Shown: positions 23,071-35,295, numbered from the stretch's first letter. The stretch: DNA of 64,000 bases from Chaenocephalus aceratus (GCA_023974075.1 CM043799.1:1891545-1955544); one strand, 5' to 3'. The notes: generated from the sequence alone by a model not told the origin. Numbers and translations: made by a program.

Positions 23071-24621
23071 GATTTTTGAACATTTGACAGACTTATGCTT
23101 AAATTCTCTGAGAAAGTTACTGAAAGATACATTTTTGTGTATAAAAGCTGAAAAGTAGATAATGAATTACTTTGTTTTAGTAGATTTCATCAAGCATCTG
23201 ACTCTTAATGGCAGTTTGTGATTTTGAGGCTATTTCAGTGAAACAAGGCTGTTTTGAACATTTGACAGATTTATGCTTAATTCTCTCAAAAAGTTACCGA
23301 AAGATACACTTGTCTTTTTAAAAGCTGACCACTACCATGAAAGTACTCAGTTTTATTAGATTTTGTCAAGCATCTGGACTCTTAATGGCAGTTTGTCATT
23401 TTGAGGCTATTTCAGTGAAAACAAGGCTGTTTTTGAACATTTGACAGATTTATGCTTAATTCTCTCAAAAGGTTACTGAAAGATACACTTTTGTATTTAA
23501 AAGCTGAAAAGTAGATAATTAAGTACTTTGTGTCAGTAGATTTTGTTAAGAATCTGACTCTTATAGGCAGTTTGTGATTTTGAGGCTATTTCAGTGAAAC
23601 AAGGCTGTTTTGAACATTTGACAGATGTATGCTTAAATTCTCTGAGAAAGTTACAAAAAGATACACTTTTGTGTTTAAAAGCTGACCACTACCATGAAGT
23701 ACTTTGTGTCAGTAGATTTCGTTAAGAATCTGACTCTTAATGGCAGTTTGTGATCTGAGGCTATTTCAGTGAAACAAGGCTGTTTTGAACATTTGACAGA
23801 TGTATGCTTAATTCTCTCAAAAAGATACTGAAAGATACACTTTTGTATTTAAAAGCTAAAAAGTAGATAATGAAGTACTTTGTGTCCGTAGATTTCGTCA
23901 AGCATCTGACTCTTAATGGCAGTTTGTGATTTTGAGGCTATTTCAGTGAAACAAGGCTGTTTTGAACATTTGACAGATGTATGCTTAAATTCTCTGAGAA
24001 AGTTACAAAAAGATACACTTTTGTGTTTAAAAGCTGACCACTACCATGAAGTACTTTGTGTCAGTAGATTTCGTTAAGAATCTGACTCTTAATGGCAGTT
24101 TGTGATCTTGAGGCTATTTCAGTGAAACAAGGCTGTTTTGAACATTTGACAGATGTATGCTTAATTCTCTCAAAAAGATACTGAAAGATACACTTTTGTA
24201 TTTAAAAGCTAAAAAGTAGATAATGAAGTACTTTGTGTCCGTAGATTTCGTCAAGCATCTGACTCTTAATGGCAGTTTGTGATTTTGAGGCTATTTCAGT
24301 GAAACAAGGCTGTTTTGAACATTTGACAGATTTATGCTTAATTCTCTGAGAAAGTTACCTGAAAGATACACTTTTGTGTATAAAAGCTGAAAATTAGATA
24401 ATGAAGTACTTTGTTTTAGTAGATTTGTCAAGCATTTGACTCTTAATGGCAGTTTGTGATTTTGAGGCTATTTCAGTGAAACAAGGCAGTTTTGAACATT
24501 TGACAGATTTATGCTTAATTCTCTCAAAAAGATACTGAAAGATACACTTTTCTTTTTAAAAGCTGACCACTACATGAAAGTACTCTGTTTTATTAGATTT
24601 CGTCAAGCATCTGACTCTTAA
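23071..24621 (+). repeat. 177-bp satellite array, about nine monomers
   Basis: The block GAACATTTGACAGA recurs at 23078, 23256, 23435, 23612, 23787, 23964, 24140, 24317 and 24494, intervals of 175-179 bp. Adjacent pairs (for example 23612-23963 and 23964-24316) are more alike, indicating a two-monomer higher-order unit. The last monomer is cut by the piggyBac insertion. Confidence 0.93.
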
Positions 24622-26165
24622 CCTCTTAAGCCCGAAGGTCCCCCCAGTGGACCCCTCCCACCGTTTTTTTACGAAACTATGTCTCAGGGCTTCTTAACAT
24701 TTATGAAATTATTAATGTTTCATACCCTTTTAAAGGTGAGACACTCCTCTAACTGACAATAAGAAAAATTGTTAGCTAAAAAAAACACGAGTAATACCAA
24801 GCCTTTGAATTAGCATTGAGCAAAAAAATGCTAACTAATGCTAACGCTTTTTTACACAGAACTCACGGTAGAAATGCCCTTATTACTATCTTAACTGCAC
24901 AAACAAGATATACGATTTAAAGCTGAGACTCCACAGATTCCACACGTGTAATGTCATCACTGTACGACCTCGAATTCCTGGAGCTATCAGCCAGAAAAGA
25001 GAAAGTAAACAACATCCGGTTTAAAAATATTACAATAATTACGTCTTACCTTTTTTGATTTGTGATCAAAAGTTGTGTTCAACGCAATAAAAACGCCGCT
25101 CAAGGTTAATCCAATGTCTTTGTGTCATGTAGACATTTTTACTGATAATCCATCATCATATTTATGGCAATATACTGGGTATAAAGTTTTGCCGTCCAGG
25201 CTTGTACTTTCAGATATGTTTCGTTTGCTTCTCTATTACGTCCGCAATGGTAATGTTTACGTGGATTTGGGAACTGCCCATCGATTCTATTGGATGTAAT
25301 GGTTAAGAAAAAGGTGTAAATCACCCAAATCGACCAATGGGTTCCAGAGATATGGTCCTGCGTAAAGTATAAAGAATGCCAGCCAGCTTAAGTACATTAC
25401 GCAGTAGACTTTACTTATTGTTTACTACGTAAGGAAGCAGGAATTGCAGGACCCAGAGCGCAAGGAGCACAGAGCGGACAGCAGATAACGGAATTGCAGT
25501 TTTATTGCTTATAGATTATCAGAACATTTCAAAGGGGACACAGCCACATTGGATATTAACCTATGGATTAACTACATCATCGTTTTTATCGTTTTAATGC
25601 CATTGAAGACCAGTTTAGACCAGACAAAGAGGAAGGTGAGCCATGTTAGCCTAGCGCATTAGCGCTAGCGCCACTTGTTTTGATGTACGTTTTTGTTGAT
25701 AACGTCGCAAGTTTATATCTTTCAGCGTTGAGGTGGGCACCGTTAGATTATGTGTCTTTACGATCATAAACAATGTGTTGGATGTGCAGCTAGGATAAGT
25801 AATAAGGGAGCTAGGAGTGATTTTCGGTGCAGTAGGTTAGCATTTTTCGCTCGGGGCTAATTCAGAGGCTCACTGTAAGAGGATAATGTTTTATTTTATT
25901 TTATTTTAATTGTTTTCACAACAGTTGTATTTGGATGGAATGAATACCTATAGTGATAATTCAAAGTAATAAAATGATTTTTACAGTGAAAAAGTTCAAA
26001 AGGAACTGATGGTTCCCAAATTACCCAGAGGTGAGTCCGCTTGGACTTTATTTTTCTATATGTTATAGTTTGGATTCCTAAAGCTTTTAGTCTACTAGCC
26101 CATCATTCAAGGGTGTTTTTCACTATAAGTAATGTTTTTTTGTGAGGCGGACATTAGAATTTACA
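24622..26165. mobile_element. piggyBac-type element, rearranged mosaic copy
   Basis: Begins at TTAA-CCTCTTAAGCCCGAAGG within the satellite. It shares long blocks with 36305-37475, but in mixed orientation: 25505-25650 (TTATTGCTTATAGATTATCAG...) runs the same way, while 25290-25350 and 26050-26150 are reverse complements. A palindrome-like rearrangement has therefore happened inside it. An open frame at 25075-25299 has no recognisable transposase motif. Confidence 0.55.
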
Positions 26166-26184
26166 TGTTTTTTACTGTGTTCCA

Positions 26185-26465
26185 TCTCGTTACTTTACTC
26201 GCAGGGCCGGCCCGCCCCTCCCTGCAGGCAGATCACGCAGACTGCCAAAGTTTCAAATGTTCTCTTTAGTTCAGTTTCCATTGTCGCATAAGACTGATCC
26301 AGATCCTGAATGGATCGCGCGTGTCGGGCAATGTTAGTAACTGTAGTGTGATTACTGAATTATAAAAGTAGCGTGTTACACTACTCCGTTACCGACAAAA
26401 GTAATATTATTACAGTAACGCGTTACTTTTGTACTTTGTAAGTTGGGTGGGTGTTACACCCAACT
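26185..26465. mobile_element. Inverted, internally deleted copy of the 21456-22283 hAT element
   Basis: Reverse complement of the left and right parts of the element at 21456-22283 with the middle missing. Its outer edge ends AACTCTG followed by ACAGACAC, the reverse complement of the same target duplication. The flanking ACACAGAAAAC repeats are copied as well. This indicates inverted duplication of the locus rather than a second transposition. Confidence 0.8.
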
Positions 26466-26728
26466 CTGACAGACACACAGAAAACAGACACACAGAAAAC
26501 ACTGAAAACACAAAAACCATACTAGTGTTTTCTGTGTGTCATGCGCGTTATGAGTGAGCCACGGATCAATACGATGAATGTTATCATCACAGGTTATTTT
26601 CTCACATTAACATTGTTAAAAGAGTCATAGCAATTCAACCTGACCATCTTTTATAATGTGAGCGAATGTATGTACACTTTAAGCCATATAATATAAATAT
26701 TATAGTAATTTGCTTTGAAATAGTATAC

Positions 26729-27177
26729 TGTAGTGCCGAGAGATATGGAGTCAGAGGTGGTGCAAGGAAGGTGCAAGAATAGTAATTTATTCACAAGCTG
26801 CAAAGGACATGTTGTCGGGTCGCAGCCCGGGTCGACAAGAGAGAGAGCCAAGAGGGCGCACACTATTTATAGGTAACCCATAACATGTCCGTGTGGGAAC
26901 AATAACCGCAACTGTAGTTCCAAGTTTGAATTATGTCCCAGTGGTTAAATAGGTGGTCACCACAATACTGACTGAGCATCATTAAGACCCACCGAGATCA
27001 GATATCCTAGTTTATCAGCCTGCGAGCCTACATTACGTTGTGATAAGTGGTCATTTTACGCATTATGTATTCTAGTCACTCTAGTGCACACATTAAGTTC
27101 ACATATGCAAATCAGGCCATGTGTTTCGTTATGTAGTAGCTATAATCATCACCTGTCATGGAAATGCAACCATAACA
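26729..27177 (-). mobile_element. Probable solo LTR
   Basis: Read on the - strand the segment starts TGTTATGG and ends CACTACA, the TG...CA pattern of LTRs. It contains CTATAAATAG at about 26865 (TATA box) and AATAAA at about 26790, with an R region of ordinary length between. No matching 5-bp target duplication was seen, so the boundaries are tentative. No internal retroviral genes flank it. Confidence 0.5.
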
Positions 27178-27319
27178 AGGAATTCATATTAATATTACCA
27201 AGTTCAGGGTTCCCAAGAGCAGGCTGAACCGCTATAAGCACTCATTCCTACCAATGTCCGTTAAGCTTCTTAACATTCACAGGAAATCAAATGTAGTCAA
27301 AAGTCAAATGTAATGAAAT

Positions 27320-27545
27320 GTACTTTTTAAATGTTGGCCATAAGGGTTGTGCAATAGGTCGCCATTGTCAGAATGTGCGTCTGTGTGTATTGTGTTTGTT
27401 CAAACGGTGTATGATTGATGATATGTGTATGTCTCTTAAATGTCCACTATGTTTGTATATTATGTACATGTATGCGGAACTGCTGGACGGAGCCCAGAAC
27501 AAATTTCCTTACGGGGACAATAAAGTATATCGTATCGTATTACCA
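27320..27545 (+). mobile_element. LINE 3' end with (ATCGT)n tail
   Basis: The sequence 'AATTTCCTTACGGGGACAATAAAGTATATCGTATCGTAT' matches the common fish LINE terminus in which AATTTCCC...GGGA...AATAAAGT is followed by short tail repeats. The upstream 180 bp is TGT-rich 3' UTR-like sequence. Confidence 0.55.
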
Positions 27546-27819
27546 AGTTACACAGAAATAGATCAAACACATGTGAACAAAGACCACATAAACGTTAAAT
27601 TAGAAATGAAAACATGTTAACAACAGTGTGAAAAAGTATGAATATATGTGTTTCTAGTTCTCAACGTAGCCTATGGGAGTACCCTCGTCATTGGGTGTCG
27701 CTGTATCAAAATGTAACCGAGTAAACAGTCACATCTTATCTGGATAAGTGCGGCAAAGTGGAGAATACCGTTTTGATAAGGGATCAATGTGTGTAGTCTT
27801 TAATATTAAACATGATTGC

Positions 27820-28440
27820 TGGTTGATAGCCACAGAAGTCGTATCACAGTTTAATCTGAGCGGATCACTGTTTACCACAGCTCTCCACGCTGCGTGTAAA
27901 CAACTCAGACAGACTGTGACTATGTTTCACTAACAGACGGTATGAAAGTATAAACGGGTCTCAAATCAACTCGACATCATATTAATAATGATACATGATA
28001 CAAATATAAGACTGACAACAAGAACAAGCCACAGAAGTCTTATCACAGTTTATCCTGGGCGGATCACAGCTCCACAGCTGAAGACTTCTCCACGCTACTT
28101 TCAAACTGTGAGTAAACAACGTGTGCACAGGTCTCAGATGGACTTGGCATCACATTAAGAATGATATTCAGTAATAAGTCTGACAAAAATAAATGGTTAA
28201 AATTATTATTCAAGCTTGCAATGTTTTGAACACACATCCCCAGTCACCTCGTGTGTCTTTTTGTAGTACTCGCTGTACGCGTCCGCATATCGGCATCGCA
28301 ACCACAACCTCACACATTGGTACTGAAAGTGCATCAAAGTGTTCCTATGGAGCCAAATATACCAAAAGATTTATGTAAACGACAGAAGAAGCGATCGAAT
28401 GTGTATTTCCTGGTTATTCGACAAAGGCCACGCCCCTGAT
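27820..28440 (+). repeat. Unnamed repeat family, two partial copies
   Basis: 27827-27960 and 28027-28440 both resemble parts of 33525-33960: 'GCCACAGAAGTC.TATCACAGTTTA.TC.GAGCGGATCAC' and then 'GTCCGCATATCGGCATCGCAACCACAACC'. No protein domain recognised, and the termini are not defined. Confidence 0.6.
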
Positions 28441-28499
28441 ACATCTGCCGATACCGTTATAGAATATCACCAGTTGTTCGGCCCACATCTTGTTCGGTA

Positions 28500-30190
28500 A
28501 CACCGTCAGGTCGATGGAAACGACGCCGGTGTTGCCGTTTTAACTGGTTACCCCGGGGAACTCATGACGTTCTGACGGTAGGAATGGGGCGTGTACTTTG
28601 AGGAGCCATTGTCGAATAACCAGGAAATACACATTTCGATCGCTTCTTTTGTTGTTTACAATTATCTTTTGGTATATTTGGCTACATAGGAACACTTTGA
28701 TGCACATTCAGTACTGTGAGGTCTGTGAGGTTGTGGTTGCGATGCCGATATCCGGACGCGTACAGCGAGGACTACAACATGACAATGAGGTGACTGGGGA
28801 TGTCTGTTCAAAACATTGCAAACGTGAATAAATCATTTCAAATATGTATTTGTCTCCGACTTTCATTTGTACATCGTTGTTAATGTGATGTTTAGTAGCT
28901 TTGATAGCTGTCCATACTGATAGAGATTTTGAGGGATTACTGGTCCGCTTTTCAAATCTCCGCGCGTCCCTAACAAGCTGGTTATCATACAGGAAAAAAT
29001 CCAGAGCATACAAGTAACCGTTAAACAATAATCTACTTTAATGGTAATATGACAATGCAATACAATCAATACATTACCATACCATACAAAGCCATATCAT
29101 ATCATATGCATAATGTCAGGAATATGCCTACTCCTGGCCTTGTTCACGTGCTGCCCCGACTCGGGGCAGCTCTCAGAGAGAGAGAACAAAAGGATGCACA
29201 GGCTCTCAATACCAACAGAAACAGGAAGGGGTGGAGTTTAACTGGTCGTCTTTTCCGGTCATCTCAAACAAACACCTCTGGCATTCACTGTCTCATATTT
29301 CTGCAGCCTACACACACACACATCCCCCCACATTCCAGAGACCACAGTGGGGTTTTGCTCACAAAGGTAACACAACGATTTCATCTCTCATATCTCCAAC
29401 TTCTGGTTACACAGACTGCTTATTATTAATACAAAGTAATTAAACCCACACATATACTATTCAAGATATGTAGACTTCCCTGAAACATGACATGCTAGAG
29501 ATCTTAAGCAGAATATACTCTCATCCACTTAGCACCCTGTCCTGCATACCTACACCTCCCCCATAGAGCAATAAAACCCTGTTTACTCTAACCAGCCCTT
29601 GTTTATAGCCATTTTAGTCCTCACATTTATGAAAGGATAAAACAGAGAAATCAATATAAAACACAAACACAGGTATTGTTTGAACAGTATTCACTTAACT
29701 GCTACTATTGATAATTACCAGAGAAACTCAAGGGACCTCTTTTAATATCTGGAAATTGCAACAAGACTTTCTGCCATTTCAAATGTAACACACTTCTTAA
29801 TATCAGATGATAATACTCTGCAATACCTCCAGACAGCCTAAAAGTAAGACACAAGTTGGTTTACTCACAGCCCGAATGCAGCATCGAGATCCGTGGCCAG
29901 CTGTGATCCTCTCCGATTAACTTGTGACAGGACTTCTGTAGCTATTCTCCAGCGAGCAAGATTTTTCTTAAATACCTCCATCCCTCTCATCACAACAAGA
30001 CTCTACACCGTGCAGAAAAAAAACAACATAAATGAAAATAACCTTGCTGGATAGCTTAGAATGAAACAAACAAACTATCTTCCATGGCTGATACTGATGT
30101 CACAGTAGGCCTAACGGCTAACACAGACAAGTCTAGCGGGGCACAAGTTGAATCCATATATGAAATTGTTATTTTATATATATTTATATG
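28500..30190 (-). repeat. Unnamed repeat family, inverted copy with a ~0.9-kb insertion
   Basis: 28500-28917 and 29826-30190 are the reverse complement of 33290-34020 with high identity. The copy is interrupted at 'GTCCATAC / ATACCTCC' by about 900 bp (28918-29825), flanked by a 3-4 bp duplication (ATAC). The insert itself has no recognised family. Confidence 0.7.
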
Positions 30191-30199
30191 TATGTCTAT

Positions 30200-30990
30200 C
30201 CTACATTGTCTAGGCCAGGGGTGGCCAATCAGTCAGAGGTTAAGAGCCACATTTTTTCTATGTTACTGCAAAGAGCCACATCAAACACACAGTCACTGAT
30301 ACCGCTTGTTTCAGTTTTTTGTTTTCTGGAGACAAGATTTCAACCACGTCACTGATGCCTTTTTGTGGCATTGGGATATATATTTTAAATCCTCTGGAGC
30401 AGAGAAAGGGGCTGTGGATTATTGTTATTGATTAATGCATCAGTGTTTCTTAGGGTCAAAAACACTAAACTCACAACTTAAAATGAAAGCGTTTAGTTTA
30501 TTTAATAAAAGAGCACATGTTCAATGTGAAAAGTGACAATAGTTATAGATTATTTGCAATTTGGTGCTATATATATATTTTAAAAAAAATTATATATATT
30601 TGTTAAACACCTTGAATTTCAGGGGGGGGCTCCGTTGGGGGGCTCCGTTGGGGGGGTGCAGCGCCCCTCCAAGACAATGGTAGGGGAAACACTGGATAGT
30701 GTTTAATCAACGATAGGTTTCCCCCCCCTCAAAGGTTATTAGTTCACTGCATCGCAGGTATTATTGTGATTGGCTCTTGGGCCACATCAAAATTAGACGC
30801 GCTGTCATCCTCTCATACTGACACCTGACACCACACGTACACACGTAAGGAGAGCCGGGACGAAAGTAACACGGGACGAAAGTAACAGAGCGATTTTATC
30901 CAAGCCCAAACAACTTTGACCGGCCCAAATTACGTCAGAATTATCAGCATTCAATACTTAACAGACCTACTAAATATCAGGTTTAACTGT
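30200..30990. mobile_element. hAT debris
   Basis: CCAGGGGTGGCCAATCAG and AAGAGCCACAT at 30211-30250 match the Charlie-type hAT end used by many vertebrate MITEs; a related AAGAGCCGCATG end lies at 31700-31740. A second hAT-type end, CAATGGTAGGGGAAACACTG, is at 30675-30694. A direct 16-bp duplication GGGACGAAAGTAACA occurs at 30857-30888. Confidence 0.45.
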
Positions 30991-30996
30991 CAGGAG

Positions 30997-31649
30997 TAGC
31001 TAGTGTTGTCATGATACCAACATTTGGTTTCGATACCAAGTCAAGAATTGCGATTCCGATTCTTTTTCGATACTTTTCTTAAAAAAAGGTAAACAGTCTT
31101 AAATGTAATTGTGCTTTATTTCACACCAGAACCAGAACCAGAACCATAACACAAACTTTTAAACAATGAGAACAATAAATAAAATAAATGACAAGAATTC
31201 GTATTAAATACAAATTAATACATGTCTGACAGACAGGCCTCGTGGTGTCCGTAGGCTTGCCCTCACTGTCAGAGATATAGTTAAAATACTTCCACATTAG
31301 CTTCTGGCGTCTTTTTTGTCAACAAGCCGAGGCACAGCAGCAGTTGCACTCCCACTTGCAGCCATGCTTCTCGTTTTCTCACATGCTCTTGCAGCTAGCG
31401 CGTGCACGAGAGAGGGGAGGCACTTGAGCGTGCTTGAGAGGGCGGCACTGCAGGCACGGCTGCCGTGCAGGAGTGGAAGCAGAGCGCTGAACACACACGG
31501 CTCTTATTAAAACGGCGCTTTCTCACCGGAGTACTTTTCCCCGTCATTCTTAAAGTACGGATACTAATGAAACGGAGGAATCGTAACGTTTTTAACGGCA
31601 GGGTATCGCGGGGTACCTTTCAAGTATCGGTTACCACCGTGCAACAATT
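30997..31649. mobile_element. hAT MITE with 8-bp target duplication
   Basis: Inserted with duplication GTCAGGAG (30989-30996 and 31650-31657). The ends TAGCTAGTGTTGTCATGATA and ...GTTACCACCGTGCAACAATT are imperfect inverted repeats. The interior contains no transposase, only short frames. Confidence 0.75.
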
Positions 31650-32339
31650 GTCAGGAGTCAGTGTCTCTCCCCCAAACTCACACAATTCGATATGAACTGA
31701 AGAGCCGCATGAAACTAGCAAAGAGCCGCATGTGGCTAGGTTATATAAAACCGGCGGAAAGTGTCACAACTTTCTTTGGTTTTGTGATTATAGAGGGATT
31801 AGATAGCGAGACAGAGACATAGATAGAGATACTGTAGAGGTAGAGATAGAGATATACAGACTTGACATAGAGAAAGATTGGCTGTGCGTAAGTGCGTATT
31901 GAATGTGATGTTGATGTGTGTGTTTGTAGAGGTGTGTGTGTGGTTTAAAACACATCAGCCTGCCTGCGGTCGCTCTTTAGTCTTTCTAATGATTCTGAAG
32001 GTAAACCACAGTGAAGGCTGCGCGCTCCTCTTCTCAGAAGCTGAGTTAACCCTTCCCGCTGCCTCCTGGTGCTGCAGAGATTTAATGAAGTGAAGGAGGT
32101 TTTCCTTCAATAAAACACCTGTGGGAAGCAGATACTGTGAGTGTCACGGACATAAATTTCATAGATCAAGGCAGACTGGTGCAACACACTCTCCTGTTTT
32201 GCCAATCCGGTGCTTGAACAAATATAGCTCTACACCCCTGGCCAAAATATCCTTAAAATGGAGTTCGACATTTTAATTCATGTCCTGCCAACACTGGCAT
32301 GACAGAAGGCGACACGCCCTTTCAAAGCCGTGTCCCTTA

Positions 32340-32948
32340 CGGCCCATCTACACTACAGGCATCAAAAAATCTTGAAGCTGGGCGTGTCTGAGGCTTGGCG
32401 ATTTCTCACGCCCAAGGCGACCAACAACCAATCAGGAATCTCCCGCCCGCCCCCGGCATACAAAGCAAATAGCAATGTTAAAACGAAGTAAACTGGATAT
32501 AAACTCCCCAAACAGGCGAAAACCTACCAGTTTCACCCACTGTCTCTGCCACGTCCCTCCATGCCTGGTTCCTCCGGTTTGTATCCCGGTAAATAGTTAT
32601 GGTCGTAAAGAAACCGGGTGATTTGCTACCGTAATTTCTCATTTGGAATATGAGGAAATGAACTGCGGTCTGGCTCTCCCAGCTTGCACGCGGTTTGATT
32701 GGCTTGCGCTTGTACTGGCGGGATTGCATAAAACGGGATTTGATTGGCTGATGCCAGCTTCGAAAGCATCGGGAGCATCAAAAGTTGAACATTGCTCAAC
32801 TTTTGATGCTCACGATGCTTGCAAAGCCATGCCATGCTCCCCACAATGCCGTTCGGCGAAAATTCAAAAATCGACTACGTCACCCCATTCAAATGAATGG
32901 GCGAAGCGTTTGAAAGCATTTTTTCGATGCCTGTAGTGTAGACGGGCG
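32340..32948. mobile_element. PIF-Harbinger MITE with internal hairpins
   Basis: Flanked by the 3-bp duplication TTA (32337-32339, 32949-32951), the TWA target used by PIF-Harbinger. Terminal inverted repeats are CGGCCCATCTACACTACAGG and its partner ending GTAGTGTAGACGGGCG. A nearly perfect internal hairpin at 32780-32815 has a stem of about 16 bp around loop ACATTGC. There is no coding capacity. Confidence 0.85.
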
Positions 32949-33289
32949 TTACTCCTCACATCCAAGCTGGCATCCCCAAAAAGTGTATTATGTTGTTACA
33001 TCGTTTCAGATGTGATGTTTCAGTTGTGCTCTTGATAAGCCATTAAAACAGTAAAAACACGTTCAGTTTCCTTTTTCTTTTTGTGTCTCCTGTTCACCAA
33101 AAACATACCCATCTGTGAAGGAAAAAGAAAGTAATCTAAAAGTAATCTGATTACGTCACTTTTTTTTAAAACACGTAACTGTAACTGTATTCGGATTACT
33201 TTCAGAGCCATGTATTCAGTAATCAGTAACTGACATTTACAAAGTAACCCTCCCAACCCTGTATATATATATATATGTATATACATATA

Positions 33290-34060
33290 TATAAAATAAC
33301 AATTTCAATATATGGATTCAACTTGTGCCCCGCTGGACTTGTCTCTGTTAGCCGTTAGGCCTACTGTGACATCAGTATCAGCCATGGAAGATAGTTTGTT
33401 TGTTTCATTCTAAGCTATCCAGCAAGGTTATTTCCATTTATGTTGTTTTTTTCTGCACAGTGTAGAGTCTTGTTGTGATGAAAGGGATGGAGGTATTTAA
33501 TAAAAACCTTGCTCGCTAGAGAATAGCTACAGAAGTCCTGTCACAAGTTAATCGGAGAGGATCACAGCTGGCCACGGATCTCGATGCTGCATTCGGGCTG
33601 TAAACAACTTGTGTCTTACTTTGAGGCTGTCTGGAGGTATGGATAGCTATCAAAGCTACTAAACATCACATTAACAAACGATGTACAAATGAAAGTCGGA
33701 GACAATACATATTTGAAATGATTTATTCACGTTTGCAATGTTTTGAACAGACATCCCCAGTCACCTCATTGTCATGTTGTAGTCTTCGCTGTACGCGTCC
33801 GGATATCGGCATCGCAACCACAACCTCACAGACTGGTACTGAATGTGCATCAAAGTGTTCCTATGCAGCCAAATATACCAAAAGATAAATGTAAACAACA
33901 AAAGAAGCGATCGAAATGTGTATTTCCTGGTTATTCGACAATGGCTCCTCAAAGTACACGCCCCATTCCTACCGTTAGAACGTCACGAGTTCCCCGGTGT
34001 AACCAGTTAAAGGGCAACACCGGGACCCGGACATGGGTGGATATCTCCAGAGAGCAAGAG
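33290..34060 (+). repeat. Unnamed repeat family, intact-looking copy
   Basis: Uninterrupted version of the repeat at 28500-30190, in the opposite orientation. The two copies form inverted arms around 30.2-33.3 kb. It carries no coherent open frame, and the AT microsatellite at 33256-33292 marks one edge. Confidence 0.7.
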
Positions 34061-34355
34061 ACACAGCAGAGCCATAGCCCAATATTCTCCTCTTTTCGTT
34101 TTAAACCCTTTTTTTGTTTGAGAGAGTATGCCAGGAGTGCCAGATGAGTGAACTGTAGATAATATGCCGACCATGGCCGAAGTGCTGGATATTCAACGAT
34201 GTTGTTGGTGCAGACAATGATGTATCCTCAACATGTTGTTTTACCATGGGGACAAGATGAGTGGTGTATCTACACAGAGGTTTGAGATTTAGGACAATCA
34301 TACAGAGATAGGTTGCTGCCACTGCGCAGAACTGCCATCTTGGGAAATGTATCGT

Positions 34356-34403
34356 TAACCGTGTGTGTGTGTGTGTGGTGTGTGTGTGTGTGTGTGTGTG
34401 TTG

Positions 34404-34447
<44 letters not shown>
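34356..34447. repeat. (GT)n microsatellite, left half
   Basis: GT repeats with two small interruptions, split from the tract at 35219-35453 by a transposon insertion. Confidence 0.9.
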
Positions 34448-34448
<1 letters not shown>

Positions 34449-35217
34449 AGGGTTTCCGTTAGCCGGTAATTACCGGTTTTTAGCTGGTAACATTTATTAA
34501 AAACTGGTAAATTCAAAACCTGCCTGTCAAAATGTCTGGTAATAATTAGGGAGGCCTCCGATCGATCGGCCGCCGGTCATTATCGGCCGATATTCACTCT
34601 TAATAGTTTGATCGGTGCTCTCTATAAAGGCCGATCAGGAGAGCTGGATCTGATCGATATGGACATAAACGCGAGTGAAGTGTAACCGGACGCGAGAGAG
34701 AGATCAGATCAGCTGCTGAGTCTGACTGAGACACGCAGCTCTGTATAATCACCTGAAGCCCCGCCCTCTGTTTAGCGAGCTGCAGGAGCTGCTTGAGAAA
34801 CTGACCGGCTGTCAGGAGAGAGAGAGGGGAAGAAAGAGAGGATCCGAGTCCCGTGTTATTATTCAAATGTAATGTAAACTTTTGAATCAATGTAACGTTA
34901 TCTACTACAAGTAGTTGTTTGAATGTAATAATTATGTTGTTTGTTGTTTGTGGAATAATTTATTGAAAAATGAATCTTGAATTTTTCGATCTGTTTACGA
35001 TTATAAACTGAAGCAATATAAAATGAGCCCCGTGAAACTGAGTTTTAAACTGAAGCATATCTGCTCATAGTCCGGGTAATTACCTGCTAACGGAAACCCT
35101 GCTACACAATTCTTATTATTATTATTGAAATATGACCGGTAAGTTTCAAATTTGTCCGGTAAAATAAATTCTGCCCGGACATTTGACCGGCGAGAAAAAA
35201 TCCTAGCGGAAAACCCT

Positions 35218-35218
<1 letters not shown>
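34448..35218. mobile_element. hAT MITE inserted in a GT microsatellite, with nested material
   Basis: Outer ends CAGGGTTTCCGTTAGCCGGT and ...TCCTAGCGGAAAACCCTG are inverted repeats, and both flanks read GTGTGTGT, consistent with an 8-bp hAT duplication in a GT tract. Inside, 34549-34680 resembles the TAGGG...CCGATCGATCGG hAT family also present at 54876-55579. A second right-type end, CTGCTAACGGAAACCCTG, lies at 35084-35101, so a nested or duplicated copy is present. Confidence 0.7.
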
Positions 35219-35295
<77 letters not shown>

